Origin: Geobacillus jurassicus NBRC 107829
Lineage (GTDB): Bacteria; Bacillota; Bacilli; Bacillales; Anoxybacillaceae
Assembly: GCF_001544315.1 (NCBI RefSeq)
Contig: NZ_BCQG01000012.1
Coordinates: forward strand, 1-64,000
Length of the DNA: 64,000 bases
Direction of reading: 5' to 3'
Part shown: positions 38,808-48,247 of the stretch, one piece after another
How the letters are laid out: each line of letters opens with the position of its first letter
How positions within the stretch are numbered: the stretch's first letter is position 1
Translations under genes and position numbers: made by a program
Notes under the pieces: model-generated
What the model saw: the letters and a program-made list of their open reading frames with translations, nothing else
What the model was told of the DNA's origin: nothing
Database searches by the model: none

Positions 38808-39940
38808 AGCTGAAAATCGGGATTGTGTGCTATCCGACGGTCGGCGGCTCCGGGGTGGTCGCGACTGAGCTCGGCAAACTGTTGGCGGAGCGCGGGCATG
38901 AGATTCACTTCATCTCATCGAGCATGCCGTTTCGTTTGAATAAAGTGTACGGCAATATTTATTATCATGAAGTCAGCGTCAACCAATATTCCGTCTTTCA
39001 ATACCCGCCGTACGATTTAGCATTGGCGAGCAAAATTGCCGAGGTGGCGAAACGGGAGCGGCTTGATGTGCTCCATGCCCATTACGCTGTTCCGCACGCT
39101 GTTTGTGCAGTCTTGGCGCGGCAAATGGTCGGCGAGCTGCCGATCGTCACGACGCTGCACGGCACCGACATTACAGTGCTCGGCTATGACCCGTCGCTTT
39201 CTGACATGATTAAGTTCGGCATTGAGCAGTCCGACATTGTCACAGCGGTGTCTAACGCTCTTGTCCGGCAGACGTACGAACTGCTTGATGTGCAAACGCC
39301 GATCCACACTGTTTACAATTTTGTTGATGAACGGATCTACCGCCGCCGGGAAGCAAGTCATCTCCGACGGGAGTACGGCATCGGCGAAAGCGAAAAAGTC
39401 ATCATTCACGTGTCCAATTTTCGGAAAGTGAAGCGCGTGCCCGATGTGGTGCGCGCGTTTGCCGTCGTGCGCCGGCACGTGCCGGCGAAGCTCTTGCTTG
39501 TCGGCGACGGCCCGGAAATGACCGTCGTCTGCCGGCTTGTCAAGGAGCTTGGCCTGCAAGAGGACGTCCGTTTTTTAGGTAAGCAGGACAAACTCGAAGA
39601 GCTGTATTCGATCAGCGATGTGATGATGCTTTTGTCGGAAAAAGAAAGCTTTGGGCTTGTGCTGCTTGAGGCGATGGCGTGCGGCGTCCCGTGCATCGGC
39701 ACGGCCATCGGCGGGATTCCGGAAGTGATTGAGGATGGAAAAAGTGGGTTTTTATGCCCGCTCGGCGATGTCAAAGAGGCGGCAAGACAGGCGATTGCGC
39801 TTTTGACGAACCCCAAGCTGCACGCTGAGATGGCGAGACAGGCGGCGCAAACAGTCGAGCGCAAGTTCCGCTCGGCCGACATCGTCGGACAGTATGAACA
39901 GCTGTACGCTTCGCTTGTGGCAAGGAAGGTGAAACGATGA
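38804..39940 (+). CDS. bshA: N-acetyl-alpha-D-glucosaminyl L-malate synthase
   Basis: BshA is a retaining GT4 glycosyltransferase joining UDP-GlcNAc to L-malate, the first step to bacillithiol. The 378 residues include the N-terminal [16 protein letters not shown], the [12 protein letters not shown] segment, and the C-terminal nucleotide-sugar motif [16 protein letters not shown] (E-x7-E). The start overlaps bshB1 and the stop overlaps cca, both by four bases. Confidence 0.96.
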   Translation: MKLKIGIVCYPTVGGSGVVATELGKLLAERGHEIHFISSSMPFRLNKVYGNIYYHEVSVNQYSVFQYPPYDLALASKIAEVAKRERLDVLHAHYAVPHAVCAVLARQMVGELPIVTTLHGTDITVLGYDPSLSDMIKFGIEQSDIVTAVSNALVRQTYELLDVQTPIHTVYNFVDERIYRRREASHLRREYGIGESEKVIIHVSNFRKVKRVPDVVRAFAVVRRHVPAKLLLVGDGPEMTVVCRLVKELGLQEDVRFLGKQDKLEELYSISDVMMLLSEKESFGLVLLEAMACGVPCIGTAIGGIPEVIEDGKSGFLCPLGDVKEAARQAIALLTNPKLHAEMARQAAQTVERKFRSADIVGQYEQLYASLVARKVKR

Positions 39941-41151
39941 AACCGCCGTTTGAGCAGGCGCTCGGCATTATCCAGCAATTGAAGCGGCATGGCCATGAGG
40001 CGTATTTTGTCGGCGGCGCGGTGCGCGACTTGTTGATCGGGCGCCCGATCGGCGATGTTGATATTGCGACGAGCGCGTTGCCGGAAGAAGTGATGCGCCT
40101 GTTTCCGAAAACGATCGACGTCGGCTCGAAACACGGCACGGTCGTCGTCGTATACGAAGGAACAGCGTACGAAGTGACGACGTTCCGCACGGACGGCGAC
40201 TATGAAGACCACCGTCGACCGGAGTCGGTGACGTTCGTCCGTTCGCTTGAGGAAGACTTAAAGCGGCGCGATTTCACGATGAACGCCATCGCCATGGATG
40301 AATGCGGGACGATTATTGATCCGTTCGGCGGGCATGAAGCGATTAAACAGCGGCTCATTTGCACGGTCGGGGCGGCGGACGAACGGTTTCGCGAAGATGC
40401 GCTCCGCATGATGCGGGCCGTTCGCTTCGTCAGCCAACTTGGATTTGCGCTTGCCGAGGACACGAAGCGGGCGATCGTCGCCAACGCCCCGCTTCTCGCC
40501 CACATTTCTGTCGAACGGATGACGATGGAAATGGAAAAACTGCTCGCCGGCCCGTTCGTTGCCGAAGCGTTGCCATTGTTGGCCGATACGGGGCTGTTTG
40601 CTTATTTGCCGGGATTGGCCGAAAAAGAGCGGCAGCTGCGCTCGGCTGCCGCCTGCTGTTGGCCGTGGCTGAAGACGCGCGAAGAGCGCTGGGCGCTTCT
40701 TTGCCGCGCGCTTGATGTCAAAGACATCCGTCCGTTTTTGCGCGGCTGGAAGCTGCCGAATAAAGTGATCGATGAAGCCAGCGCTATTTTGGCGGCGCTC
40801 GATGAGGTCTCGGAGCCGGAGGTGTGGACGAACGAACAACTGTTTTTGGCCGGTCTCAAGCGGGCGCTTTCCGTCGAAGCGGTGCGCGCCGCGGTGACCG
40901 GCGCACCGCCTGAACCGCATCATGAGGAGCTCCGCCGCCGCTTTGCGGCGCTGCCGATCAAAACGAAAGGGGAGCTTGCCGTCAACGGAAAAGACGTCAT
41001 TCGCTGGACTGGAAAACCGGCCGGCCCATGGGTGAAAGAGACGCTTGACGCCATCTGGCGGGCGGTCGTTGGCGGCGAAGTTGAAAACGAGAAGGAGCGG
41101 ATTTACGCATGGCTCATGGAGCGCAATCGGACACAAGAAAAAAACTGTTAG
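39937..41151 (+). CDS. cca: CCA tRNA nucleotidyltransferase
   Basis: The enzyme adds or repairs the 3' CCA of tRNA. The 404 residues start with the class II head: [22 protein letters not shown] (catalytic DVD near residue 46), [12 protein letters not shown], and a helical body and tail. Single-enzyme CCA addition is normal for Bacilli. It overlaps birA by 43 bases, so its last codons are read in two frames. Confidence 0.96.
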   Translation: MKPPFEQALGIIQQLKRHGHEAYFVGGAVRDLLIGRPIGDVDIATSALPEEVMRLFPKTIDVGSKHGTVVVVYEGTAYEVTTFRTDGDYEDHRRPESVTFVRSLEEDLKRRDFTMNAIAMDECGTIIDPFGGHEAIKQRLICTVGAADERFREDALRMMRAVRFVSQLGFALAEDTKRAIVANAPLLAHISVERMTMEMEKLLAGPFVAEALPLLADTGLFAYLPGLAEKERQLRSAAACCWPWLKTREERWALLCRALDVKDIRPFLRGWKLPNKVIDEASAILAALDEVSEPEVWTNEQLFLAGLKRALSVEAVRAAVTGAPPEPHHEELRRRFAALPIKTKGELAVNGKDVIRWTGKPAGPWVKETLDAIWRAVVGGEVENEKERIYAWLMERNRTQEKNC

Positions 41152-42098
41152 AGTTGTTTGCCGAGGCGAACGGCGGGTTTTTGTCCGGGCAAAAAATCAG
41201 CGAACAGCTCGGCTGTTCGCGGGCGGCGGTATGGAAGCATATCGAGGAGCTGCGCAAAGAAGGATTTGAACTCGAAGCAGTGCGCCGTCTTGGCTACCGG
41301 ATTATCAGCACGCCGGACAAAGTGACGGCCAACGAAATCCAGCTCGGCTTAAAAACGAAAAAGCTTGGCCATACGATCCATTTTTTTGATGAAGTCGATT
41401 CAACGCAACGCATTGCGGCAAGGCTCGCGTATGAAGGGGCGCCGGAAGGGACGCTTGTCGTTGCGGAAGAGCAAAAGGCTGGGCGCGGGCGTTTGGACCG
41501 AAAATGGTTTTCTCCGAAAGGAACAGGCATTTGGATGAGCCTTATTTTGCGGCCAGCCATCCCGCCGCAGCGGGCGCCGCAGTTGACGCTGCTTGCCGCG
41601 GTGGCCATTAGCCAGGCGATTCAGGAAGTGACCGGGCTTGTCCCAGACATTAAATGGCCAAATGACATTTTGCTTGACGGCAAAAAATGCGTCGGCATTT
41701 TAACGGAGCTGCAAGCTGACCCTGATCGCGTCCATTCGGTCATCATCGGCATCGGCATCAACGTCAACCAAACGATCGAGCAGTTTCCAGAGGACATTCG
41801 AGCCATTGCGACATCGCTGGCCATTGAAAAGGGCGAGCGTGTGAAGCGCGCGCCGCTCATTCAAGAAATTTTGTTGCGGCTTGAGCGGCTGTATGAGCAA
41901 TATTTGGCGCACGGCTTTCGCCCGATTAAGCTTCTTTGGGAAGGGTACGCCGTATCGATCGGCAAGCCGGTGACAGCAAGAACGCTGAGCGGTGTGATTC
42001 GCGGCATCGCCCGCGGCATCACCGACGATGGGCTGCTGATTCTCGAGGATGAGCAGCATAACATTCATTATATTCATTCGGCCGATATTCAGTTCTAA
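41109..42098 (+). CDS. birA: Biotin operon repressor / biotin-protein ligase
   Basis: BirA ligates biotin to acetyl-CoA carboxylase and, as biotinoyl-AMP dimer, represses biotin genes. The 329 residues comprise a winged helix-turn-helix at residues 8-65 (LGCSRAAVWKHIEELRKEG), a catalytic domain with GRGRLDRKWFSPKGTGIWMS and KWPNDILLDGKK, and a C-terminal SH3-like domain. The ATG at 41109 lies inside cca with AAGGAG 11 bases upstream. Confidence 0.95.
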   Translation: MAHGAQSDTRKKLLELFAEANGGFLSGQKISEQLGCSRAAVWKHIEELRKEGFELEAVRRLGYRIISTPDKVTANEIQLGLKTKKLGHTIHFFDEVDSTQRIAARLAYEGAPEGTLVVAEEQKAGRGRLDRKWFSPKGTGIWMSLILRPAIPPQRAPQLTLLAAVAISQAIQEVTGLVPDIKWPNDILLDGKKCVGILTELQADPDRVHSVIIGIGINVNQTIEQFPEDIRAIATSLAIEKGERVKRAPLIQEILLRLERLYEQYLAHGFRPIKLLWEGYAVSIGKPVTARTLSGVIRGIARGITDDGLLILEDEQHNIHYIHSADIQF

Positions 42099-42110
42099 TT
42101 TGCCACTAGA

Positions 42111-42135
42111 AAAATTGTGACAATTTTGTTAAAAT
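42111..42135 (+). promoter_or_regulatory. panBCD promoter region with overlapping palindromes
   Basis: A perfect palindrome AAAATTGT-G-ACAATTTT (42111-42127) abuts TAAAAT (42130-42135), a good -10; the -35 is poor. AATTTTGTTAAAATA (from 42122) matches 12 of 15 positions of the CodY box AATTTTCWGAAAATT. Confidence 0.5.
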
Positions 42136-42150
42136 ACAAAGCGAGGAAAA

Positions 42151-42321
42151 GGGCAGTATCTTTCGTGAAAAGAACTGCACCGAGGCTGACAGCACGAATA
42201 GGTGAAGGAAATGATCTGCCTTGATCCTTTTTCGAAGGACTAGGACAGAGGGATGAACGAAACCGACGGCGGTTTTATGGCGTCCTTCTTTCTCAAGGCG
42301 GGAAAGAAGGACGTTTTGTTT
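42151..42321 (+). promoter_or_regulatory. Structured panB leader with a terminator and a competing antiterminator
   Basis: A first hairpin, GG-GCAGT-TCTTT paired with AAAGA-ACTGC-CC, has one bulged A on each strand (42158, 42179). It is followed by TCCTT/AAGGA (42225-42239). An intrinsic terminator CGTCCTTCTTTC (42281-42292) / GAAAGAAGGACG (42302-42313) with TTTTGTTT stands 50 bases before panB. GAAGGAC (42234-42240) can pair instead with GTCCTTC (42282-42288) and so open the terminator. The bulged-A hairpin recalls the pan RNA motif. Confidence 0.7.
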
Positions 42322-42364
42322 CGGGCGGTTCATCTCCTCTGCAACAAAAGAGGAGGGAACGAAC

Positions 42365-43201
42365 ATGAAGACGAAAACCGACTTTTTCCGCATGAAGCAG
42401 GCAGGCGAGCCGATCGTCATGGTGACCGCCTACGATTTTCCATCCGCGAAGCTTGCTGAGCAAGCCGGCGTTGACATGATTTTGGTCGGCGATTCGCTCG
42501 GCATGGTTGTGCTCGGGTATGATTCAACGATTCCGGTGACGGTCGATGACATGATCCACCATACGAAGGCGGCCCGTCGCGGCGCGCCGAACACGTTTAT
42601 TGTCACCGATATGCCGTTTATGTCGTACCATGCGTCCAAAGAAGAGGCGCTGCAAAACGCCCGGCGCATCATGCAGCAGTCGGGGGCGAATGCTGTCAAG
42701 GTCGAAGGGGCGGATGAGGTTGTCGACATGATCGCCGCGCTGACGAAGGCCGGCGTTCCGGTCGTTGCCCATCTCGGGCTGACGCCGCAGTCAGTCGGCG
42801 TTCTTGGCGGCTATAAAGTGCAAGGAAAAGATGCCGAAGGGGCGAAAAAGCTGCTTGCGGATGCCAAGGAGTGCGAGCGGGCGGGGGCGATCGCCCTTGT
42901 TCTCGAGTGCGTGCCGAAGCAGCTTGGGGCGGCCATGGCCCAAGAGCTCCACATTCCTGTCATCGGCATCGGCGCCGGGGCGGAGGTCGACGGCCAAGTG
43001 CTCGTGTATCACGACCTGCTTGGCTACGGCGTCAGCCGCGTGCCGAAGTTTGTGAAACAATACGCGTCCATCCAAGAGACGATCGTCGAGGCGTTAGCCA
43101 ACTATGTTGCGGATGTCAAACTGCGGCAGTTCCCGGAGCCGGCGCAGACGTTTACGATGAAGGAAGAAGAATGGGTGGCGCTTTACGGAGGAAAGCAATG
43201 A
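42365..43201 (+). CDS. panB: 3-methyl-2-oxobutanoate hydroxymethyltransferase
   Basis: PanB transfers a one-carbon unit from methylene-THF to ketoisovalerate, the first step to pantoate. The 278 residues include [18 protein letters not shown] (metal-binding Asp) and [21 protein letters not shown]. The ATG has AGAGGAGGG upstream. It is the first gene of panBCD and overlaps panC by four bases; the attenuator-like leader lies directly upstream. Confidence 0.96.
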   Translation: MKTKTDFFRMKQAGEPIVMVTAYDFPSAKLAEQAGVDMILVGDSLGMVVLGYDSTIPVTVDDMIHHTKAARRGAPNTFIVTDMPFMSYHASKEEALQNARRIMQQSGANAVKVEGADEVVDMIAALTKAGVPVVAHLGLTPQSVGVLGGYKVQGKDAEGAKKLLADAKECERAGAIALVLECVPKQLGAAMAQELHIPVIGIGAGAEVDGQVLVYHDLLGYGVSRVPKFVKQYASIQETIVEALANYVADVKLRQFPEPAQTFTMKEEEWVALYGGKQ

Positions 43202-44103
43202 TGATTGTGATGAACGAGATTGCGGCGATGCAGGCGCTCATGCGCCAATATCGCCGCCAAGGAAAGACGGTCGGCTTCGTTCCGACGATGGGCTATTTGC
43301 ATGAAGGGCATACCTCTCTCATCGATCGGGCGCGTGCGGAAAACGACATCGTCGTCTTAAGCATTTTCGTCAACCCGCTTCAGTTCGGACCGAACGAAGA
43401 TTTTGCCCGTTATCCGCGCGATTTCGAACGCGACCGGCGCATCGCCGAACAGCATGGGGTCGACGTCTTGTTCCATCCGGAAGCGGACGAGATGTATCCG
43501 GAGCCGCTGACCGTACGAGCGATTGTTCAAGCGCGCGCCGACGTGTTGTGCGGGCGGTCGCGGCCCGGCCATTTTGACGGTGTGGCGACGGTGCTCATTA
43601 AGCTGTTCAACATCGTCATGCCCGATCGCGCATACTTCGGGATGAAAGATGCCCAGCAGGTGGCAGTCGTCGACGGGTTGATCCGCGATTTCAATTTTCC
43701 GATCGAGCTCGTGCCAGTGCCGACGGTCCGCGAGGCGGACGGGCTGGCGAAAAGCTCGCGCAACGTCTATTTGTCGCCGCAGGAACGGAGCGAGGCGCCG
43801 GCGCTGTATGCGGCGCTTCAAGCGGCTGCTTCCGCCGTCGAAGAAGGGGCGCGGAGCGCAGCGGTCATCCGCCGGCTCGTCAGAGAGCATATTGAAGCGC
43901 ATACCCATGCAGAGATCGATTATGTCGAAGTATGCTCATATCCGGACTTGACGCCGCTTGAGACGCTTGCTGGGACAGTGCTGATCGCTGTCGCCGTCCG
44001 ATTCGCGAGCGCCCGGTTGATCGACAACATCATCATTGAGCTGCCCAAAACCGGCGAACAAGGGGATGGAAAGGGGGAGCAACCATGTTTCGCACGCTCA
44101 TGA
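43198..44103 (+). CDS. panC: Pantothenate synthetase
   Basis: PanC joins pantoate and beta-alanine with ATP. The 301 residues have the ATP motif [14 protein letters not shown] (HxGH) and [13 protein letters not shown] (KMSKS-like). The family is about 285 residues; the extra C-terminal tail ([16 protein letters not shown]) is read across the panD start. Two adjacent ATG codons follow GGAGGAAAGC; the first overlaps the panB stop. Confidence 0.95.
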   Translation: MMIVMNEIAAMQALMRQYRRQGKTVGFVPTMGYLHEGHTSLIDRARAENDIVVLSIFVNPLQFGPNEDFARYPRDFERDRRIAEQHGVDVLFHPEADEMYPEPLTVRAIVQARADVLCGRSRPGHFDGVATVLIKLFNIVMPDRAYFGMKDAQQVAVVDGLIRDFNFPIELVPVPTVREADGLAKSSRNVYLSPQERSEAPALYAALQAAASAVEEGARSAAVIRRLVREHIEAHTHAEIDYVEVCSYPDLTPLETLAGTVLIAVAVRFASARLIDNIIIELPKTGEQGDGKGEQPCFARS

Positions 44104-44468
44104 ACGCCAAAATTCACCGTGCCCGTGTAACAGAGGCCAATTTGGATTACGTCGGCAGCATTACGATCGATGAAGACATTTTGGATGCGGTCGGCATGGT
44201 CGCTAATGAAAAAGTGCAGGTGGTCAACAATAATAATGGAGCCCGCTTTGAAACGTACATCATCCCCGGCGAGCGCGGCAGCGGCGTCTTTTGCTTGAAC
44301 GGCGCCGCCGCCCGCCTCGTGCAAAAAGGGGACATCATTATCGTCATTTCGTATGCGCTCGTTCCGGAGGAAAAAATCGCCGTGCATCGGCCGAAAATCG
44401 CCATTATGGACGAAAACAACCGGATCGCGCAGCTCATCACCGCGGAGCCGGCACATACGGTTTTGTAA
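44085..44468 (+). CDS. panD: Aspartate 1-decarboxylase
   Basis: PanD makes beta-alanine from aspartate. It is a self-cleaving pyruvoyl enzyme: the Gly24-Ser25 site in [10 protein letters not shown] is intact. The 127 residues match the family. It overlaps the end of panC by 19 bases and has GGGGGAGC upstream. A terminator follows. Confidence 0.96.
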   Translation: MFRTLMNAKIHRARVTEANLDYVGSITIDEDILDAVGMVANEKVQVVNNNNGARFETYIIPGERGSGVFCLNGAAARLVQKGDIIIVISYALVPEEKIAVHRPKIAIMDENNRIAQLITAEPAHTVL

Positions 44469-44477
44469 TGAGGGCAA

Positions 44478-44501
44478 AAAAGGGGCTTTTCCGCCCCTTT
44501 T
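44478..44501 (+). terminator. Rho-independent terminator of panBCD
   Basis: AAAAGGGGC pairs with GCCCCTTTT around a short loop. Confidence 0.85.
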
Positions 44502-44520
44502 CGCTTTGAGGTGATCGTTT

Positions 44521-47286
44521 ATGGCAACGCGCTTTGTCATCATTGATTTAGAGACAACTGGAAACGGGCCGAAAAAAGGCGACCGGATCATCCAGCTCGG
44601 CATGGCGGTCGTCGAGGACGGCTTGATCGTCAAAAGGTTTTCCAGCTTTTTCAATCCAGAACAGCCGATTCCATTGGTCATTCAGCAGCTGACGAATATC
44701 GATGAACAAATGGTTGAAGAGGCGCCGCTGTTTGCCGATAAGGCGGGCGAGATTGCCGCGATGATGCACGGCGCTTACTTTGTCGCCCATAATGTCGACT
44801 TTGATTTGCCGTTTTTGCAGGCCGAGCTTGAGCGGGCCGGTTGTCCCCTGTTTGCCGGCCCGACGATCGATACGGTCGAGCTCGCCCGCATCGTGCTGCC
44901 GACCGCTGAAAGCTATAAGCTCGGCGATTTGGCGAAGCGGCTCGGCCTCCGCCACGACCGTCCGCATCAAGCGGACAGCGATGCGGAAGTGACCGCCAAG
45001 CTGTTCATCGCCTTGCTTGAGCGGCTGCGCCGCCTGCCGCTTATGACTCTTGAGCAGCTGCGCCGTTTCGCCCGCCACTTAAAAAGCGATATTTACTTGC
45101 TCCTTGATGCAGTCATCGCCGAAAAGCGGAACGAGCCGCCGGCAGACCGCACCGTCGCCGCATACCGCGGCATTGCGTTGAAAAAACCAGCGCCGGAGCC
45201 GGAGGAGAACGGTCGGCGCCCCGCTTCGGCTTCGTTTTCCACCTTTTGGAAGAAGAAGCCGCCTCTTCCGCTTTCGGGCTACAAGCATCGCGCGGGGCAG
45301 TGGGAGATGATGCGGCTCGTTTACGAGGCGCTGTCGACGTCTCAACATGCGCTCATTGAAGCAGGAACCGGACTTGGCAAATCGCTCGCTTATTTCATTC
45401 CTGCCGCCTTTTTTGCTTATGAGCGGCAAGAACGGGTTGTCATCAGCACGCACACCCTTCAGCTGCAGGAGCAGCTCATCCGCCGCGATTGGCCGGTATT
45501 GAGTCAAATCGCGCCGTTTCCGCTCCGCGTTGCCGTTTTGAAAGGAAAGCAAAACTATTTGTCGCTTGATAAGTTTGCTTCGTTTTTGGCGGAGCCGTCT
45601 GACACGTACGATGCGGCGCTGTTGAAATGCCAGCTGCTCGTTTGGCTGCTGGAGACTGACAGCGGCGACTTGGACGAATTGAATGTGTCATCCGGCGCCC
45701 GTCTTCTTTTGTCGGCGCTCGCCATCGGCGAAGAGGAAGACGGAGGACGGCACCATTTTTTCGCCCAGGCGAAAGAGCGCGCTGAACAAGCGGATGTGGT
45801 CATTACCAACCACGCGTTTTTGCTGCATGATTTGACCGGCCCAGCGCCGCTTTTGCCGCCGTTTCGCCATCTTGTCATTGATGAGGCGCACCGGCTCGAA
45901 GAGGTCGCCGCCCGCTGTTTTGGCGAACGGATCGACTACGTGTCGTTTCGCCTGTTGACCGCCAAAATGTCACAGACGATCGCGAAATGGCTGGAAACAG
46001 AACAGGACGGAACGAATGAGACTCTTGTCCGTTGCCAGCGGCGCCTTGAGGAGCTGCAGTTTGAGGGGGATGAGCTGTTTCGGCTGCTTCGCCGCTATGC
46101 GCTCGAGAAAAAGCCGGCCCGCGCCGGACGTTGCCGCTATCGCTTTTCACCGATGAACGAACAAAACCGGACGTGGCAGGCGGCGGTCGATCTATGTTGG
46201 CGCTTGCGAGATTTGGCGGCAGCGCTATGCGCTGAAGCGAGACCTCTCCTGTCCGCTGACATCACTGGCGATCTCGCGCCGCCCGCTTTGCTGTCGGCCG
46301 ATTTGGCGGCGCTCAACCGGCAAATGGTTGCGCTCGTACGGCTGTTGACCGAAACGGAGCCGGGCATTATCCGCTGGATCGAAGCGGATGAAAAAGGGGC
46401 GGCGAACGCCGTCCGCCTGTACTCGCAGCCTGTTGACCTCGCTGACTTTTTCGCCGATCAGCTGTTTATGAAAAAGCGGAGCGTTATTTTGACGTCGGCG
46501 ACGCTCACTGTCCGCGGCCGGTTCACGTATATGGCGGCGCGCCTCGGCCTTCAAGACTTTTATCCGCTTTGCCGCTCGTTTCCGGCGCCATTTCGCTACG
46601 AGGAACAGGCTGCACTCTTCGTTCCGGCGGATATGCCGCTCGTTTCCGCCGTGCCGCTTGAAGATTACGCCGAAGCGGCGGCCGCTTCGGTGCTGGCGAT
46701 CGCCCGGCGCCTCGGCCGGCGGGTGCTTGTGTTGTTTCCATCGTATGAACTGTTGAAACTGACGGTTGATGCGCTGAAGACGGTGGAAGAAGACGAACCG
46801 TTTGTTTTCATCGCACAAGGGGTGCAAAGCGGCAGTCCGGCAAAGCTGTTGCGGACGTTTTTGCAGTTTGAGCATGCGGTGTTGTTTGGGACGAGCAGCT
46901 TTTGGGAAGGAATTGATCTGCCAGGTTCGGCGCTCGATGTGCTTGTCATCGCCCGCTTGCCGTTTGCGCCTCCGGACGATCCAGTGATGGAGGCAAAAAG
47001 CGAGTGGATCCGCGCTGACGGCGGCGATCCGTTTTCCGAGCTGGCGCTTCCTGAGGCGGTGCTTCGTTTTAAGCAGGGGATTGGCCGCCTCATCCGCACC
47101 GAAGGAGACAAAGGGATTGTATTTGTGCTGGACCGGCGGCTTATGGCCGCTTCGTACGGAGCGGATTTCCTCGCTTCCTTGCCGCCGCTTCCAGTGCATG
47201 AGGGCGCGCTTTCCGAGCTGCTCGACAAGGCGAGAACTTGGCTTTCTGAAAGTTTTCATAAAGATGGACGAAACGGCGCAATCTAA
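44521..47286 (+). CDS. dinG: ATP-dependent helicase DinG with exonuclease domain
   Basis: The 921-residue protein fuses a DnaQ-like 3'-5' exonuclease (residues 1-165; IDLETTG, HNVDFDLPFL, HQADSDAEVT) to an XPD/DinG superfamily 2 helicase (Walker A EAGTGLGKS near 282, DEAH box in VIDEAHRLEE, late motifs FGTSSFWEGIDLPG and QGIGRLIRTEGDKG). I see no four-Cys iron-sulfur cluster pattern, in line with Firmicute DinG lacking it. The start ATG follows GAGGTG. It probably acts in DNA repair. Confidence 0.95.
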   Translation: MATRFVIIDLETTGNGPKKGDRIIQLGMAVVEDGLIVKRFSSFFNPEQPIPLVIQQLTNIDEQMVEEAPLFADKAGEIAAMMHGAYFVAHNVDFDLPFLQAELERAGCPLFAGPTIDTVELARIVLPTAESYKLGDLAKRLGLRHDRPHQADSDAEVTAKLFIALLERLRRLPLMTLEQLRRFARHLKSDIYLLLDAVIAEKRNEPPADRTVAAYRGIALKKPAPEPEENGRRPASASFSTFWKKKPPLPLSGYKHRAGQWEMMRLVYEALSTSQHALIEAGTGLGKSLAYFIPAAFFAYERQERVVISTHTLQLQEQLIRRDWPVLSQIAPFPLRVAVLKGKQNYLSLDKFASFLAEPSDTYDAALLKCQLLVWLLETDSGDLDELNVSSGARLLLSALAIGEEEDGGRHHFFAQAKERAEQADVVITNHAFLLHDLTGPAPLLPPFRHLVIDEAHRLEEVAARCFGERIDYVSFRLLTAKMSQTIAKWLETEQDGTNETLVRCQRRLEELQFEGDELFRLLRRYALEKKPARAGRCRYRFSPMNEQNRTWQAAVDLCWRLRDLAAALCAEARPLLSADITGDLAPPALLSADLAALNRQMVALVRLLTETEPGIIRWIEADEKGAANAVRLYSQPVDLADFFADQLFMKKRSVILTSATLTVRGRFTYMAARLGLQDFYPLCRSFPAPFRYEEQAALFVPADMPLVSAVPLEDYAEAAAASVLAIARRLGRRVLVLFPSYELLKLTVDALKTVEEDEPFVFIAQGVQSGSPAKLLRTFLQFEHAVLFGTSSFWEGIDLPGSALDVLVIARLPFAPPDDPVMEAKSEWIRADGGDPFSELALPEAVLRFKQGIGRLIRTEGDKGIVFVLDRRLMAASYGADFLASLPPLPVHEGALSELLDKARTWLSESFHKDGRNGAI

Positions 47287-47386
47287 AGGTGTCAGGCGGC
47301 AAAAATCCCCGCATGAAGCGGGGAAAAAACAAATTGGCGTTGACGGTGTAGGCGGGCAAATTTTTTATGAAATGGTCGGACAAACC

Positions 47387-47395
47387 TGTTATAAT
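47387..47395 (+). promoter_or_regulatory. Promoter of the ypmA-ypmB transcript
   Basis: TGTTATAAT, a consensus extended -10 with a weak -35. RNA would start near 47402. A GC stem CCCCGC-atgaa-GCGGGG 70 bases upstream is followed by A, not T, on this strand. Confidence 0.65.
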
Positions 47396-47401
47396 AGGGA
47401 A

Positions 47402-47573
47402 GAAGCACAACTGCGATGACAGTTGCGGCCTTGCCGTTTGGTTTGATCGGCTTGGCCGCAGAGGTGTGAAGAAGCACGCCTTTGATGTCACCTTCGCTGT
47501 ATTTGTATTGTTGCCGGAGCTGCCGGCGTGTATAAGTAACAAAATTTGCGCCGCACAGGAGGAAACGACGAAA
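47402..47573 (+). ncRNA. Structured 170-base leader upstream of ypmA
   Basis: CAACTG (47408-47413) pairs with CAGTTG (47420-47425). Next, GCGGCC-UU-GCCG (47425-47436) pairs with CGGC-UU-GGCCGC (47448-47459) around an 11-base loop, with a symmetric UU/UU internal loop. AGGTG/CACCT and GCCGG/CCGGC stems follow. GAAGAAGCAC occurs twice, before the first and after the second hairpin. There is no terminator next to ypmA. The family is unrecognised. Confidence 0.5.
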
Positions 47574-47744
47574 ATGGAAAGCAAAATTGAAGTGCTCGCT
47601 ACCGTCAAAGTTCAGCATTCCGACGACTTGTACAAAATCGTCGACTGTTTGAACCGAACGCTAAAGCGCGACAATTTGATGTTTGGCCTTGCCTTGGATG
47701 AACACGACAAGCGCCAGGCCATCTTTACGATTTATCGGACGTGA
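47574..47744 (+). CDS. ypmA: YpmA family small protein (DUF4264)
   Basis: The 56-residue protein (starts MESKIEVLATVKVQHSDDLY, ends AIFTIYRT) alternates strand and helix like a small beta-alpha-beta fold. The ATG has AGGAGGAAAC upstream. It overlaps ypmB by four bases (GTGA). The function is unknown. An unusually long structured leader precedes it. Confidence 0.82.
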   Translation: MESKIEVLATVKVQHSDDLYKIVDCLNRTLKRDNLMFGLALDEHDKRQAIFTIYRT

Positions 47745-48226
47745 TCACGATGAAAAAGTGGGGTTGGTTCGCTCTGCTTTTTTTTGGATTCCTCATTTGG
47801 CAGGCGTGGTCGATTTATGACGAGGCGATGGCGCCCAAACGGCTGATGGTGGAAAATGCGTTGGCGCGGGCGAAGGAAGCCGCTGGGCTTGTTGATGTGA
47901 AGAAAGTCTATACATATTATGGCGACGAAGCGTGCACCGTATTCATCGGGAAAACGAAACAAGGGAAAGCGGTCGTTGTTTGGGTGCCTGAAAAAGAAGG
48001 GAATGTCGTTGTCAAGCGCGTGGACAGCGGCATCAGCGAGGCGGAAGCGCGCGCCATCTTGCAGCGCGACCGAAGCCCGCGGCGCATCATTGACGCGACG
48101 CTGGGCATGGAAAAAGGCGTGCCTTTTTGGGAGTTGACATATATTGATGCAGAAGGAAGGTATTCGTTTTATTACCTTTATTTTGCGGATGGAGCCTTCC
48201 TGAAGAGGTACAGTTTTCAACAGTGA
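47741..48226 (+). CDS. ypmB: YpmB / TseB-like cell wall elongation regulator
   Basis: The 161-residue protein has one N-terminal transmembrane helix (residues 7-25) and an extracytoplasmic part of two PepSY-like alpha/beta repeats. In B. subtilis, TseB (YpmB) binds PBP2A and adjusts side-wall elongation; this is homology, not visible in the sequence. The GTG at 47741 or the ATG at 47750 may be the start; coupling to ypmA favours the first. It is followed by aspB after 21 bases. Confidence 0.82.
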   Translation: MITMKKWGWFALLFFGFLIWQAWSIYDEAMAPKRLMVENALARAKEAAGLVDVKKVYTYYGDEACTVFIGKTKQGKAVVVWVPEKEGNVVVKRVDSGISEAEARAILQRDRSPRRIIDATLGMEKGVPFWELTYIDAEGRYSFYYLYFADGAFLKRYSFQQ

Positions 48227-48247
48227 GGACGTGAGGGGGAAGAAGCG

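Noticed and set aside
42136-42364. T-box leader upstream of panB
   Set aside because: No T-box sequence (AGGGTGGNACCGCG type) and panB is not an aminoacyl-tRNA or amino acid gene; the layout suits another attenuator class.
46225-47259. 344-codon reverse ORF opposite dinG
   Set aside because: Antisense shadow of dinG helicase motifs; no ribosome site or known domain.
47309-47334. Terminator of dinG at CCCCGC-atgaa-GCGGGG
   Set aside because: On the plus strand the stem is followed by A, not T. The T-tract is on the minus strand, where no gene ends. It may still cause pausing.
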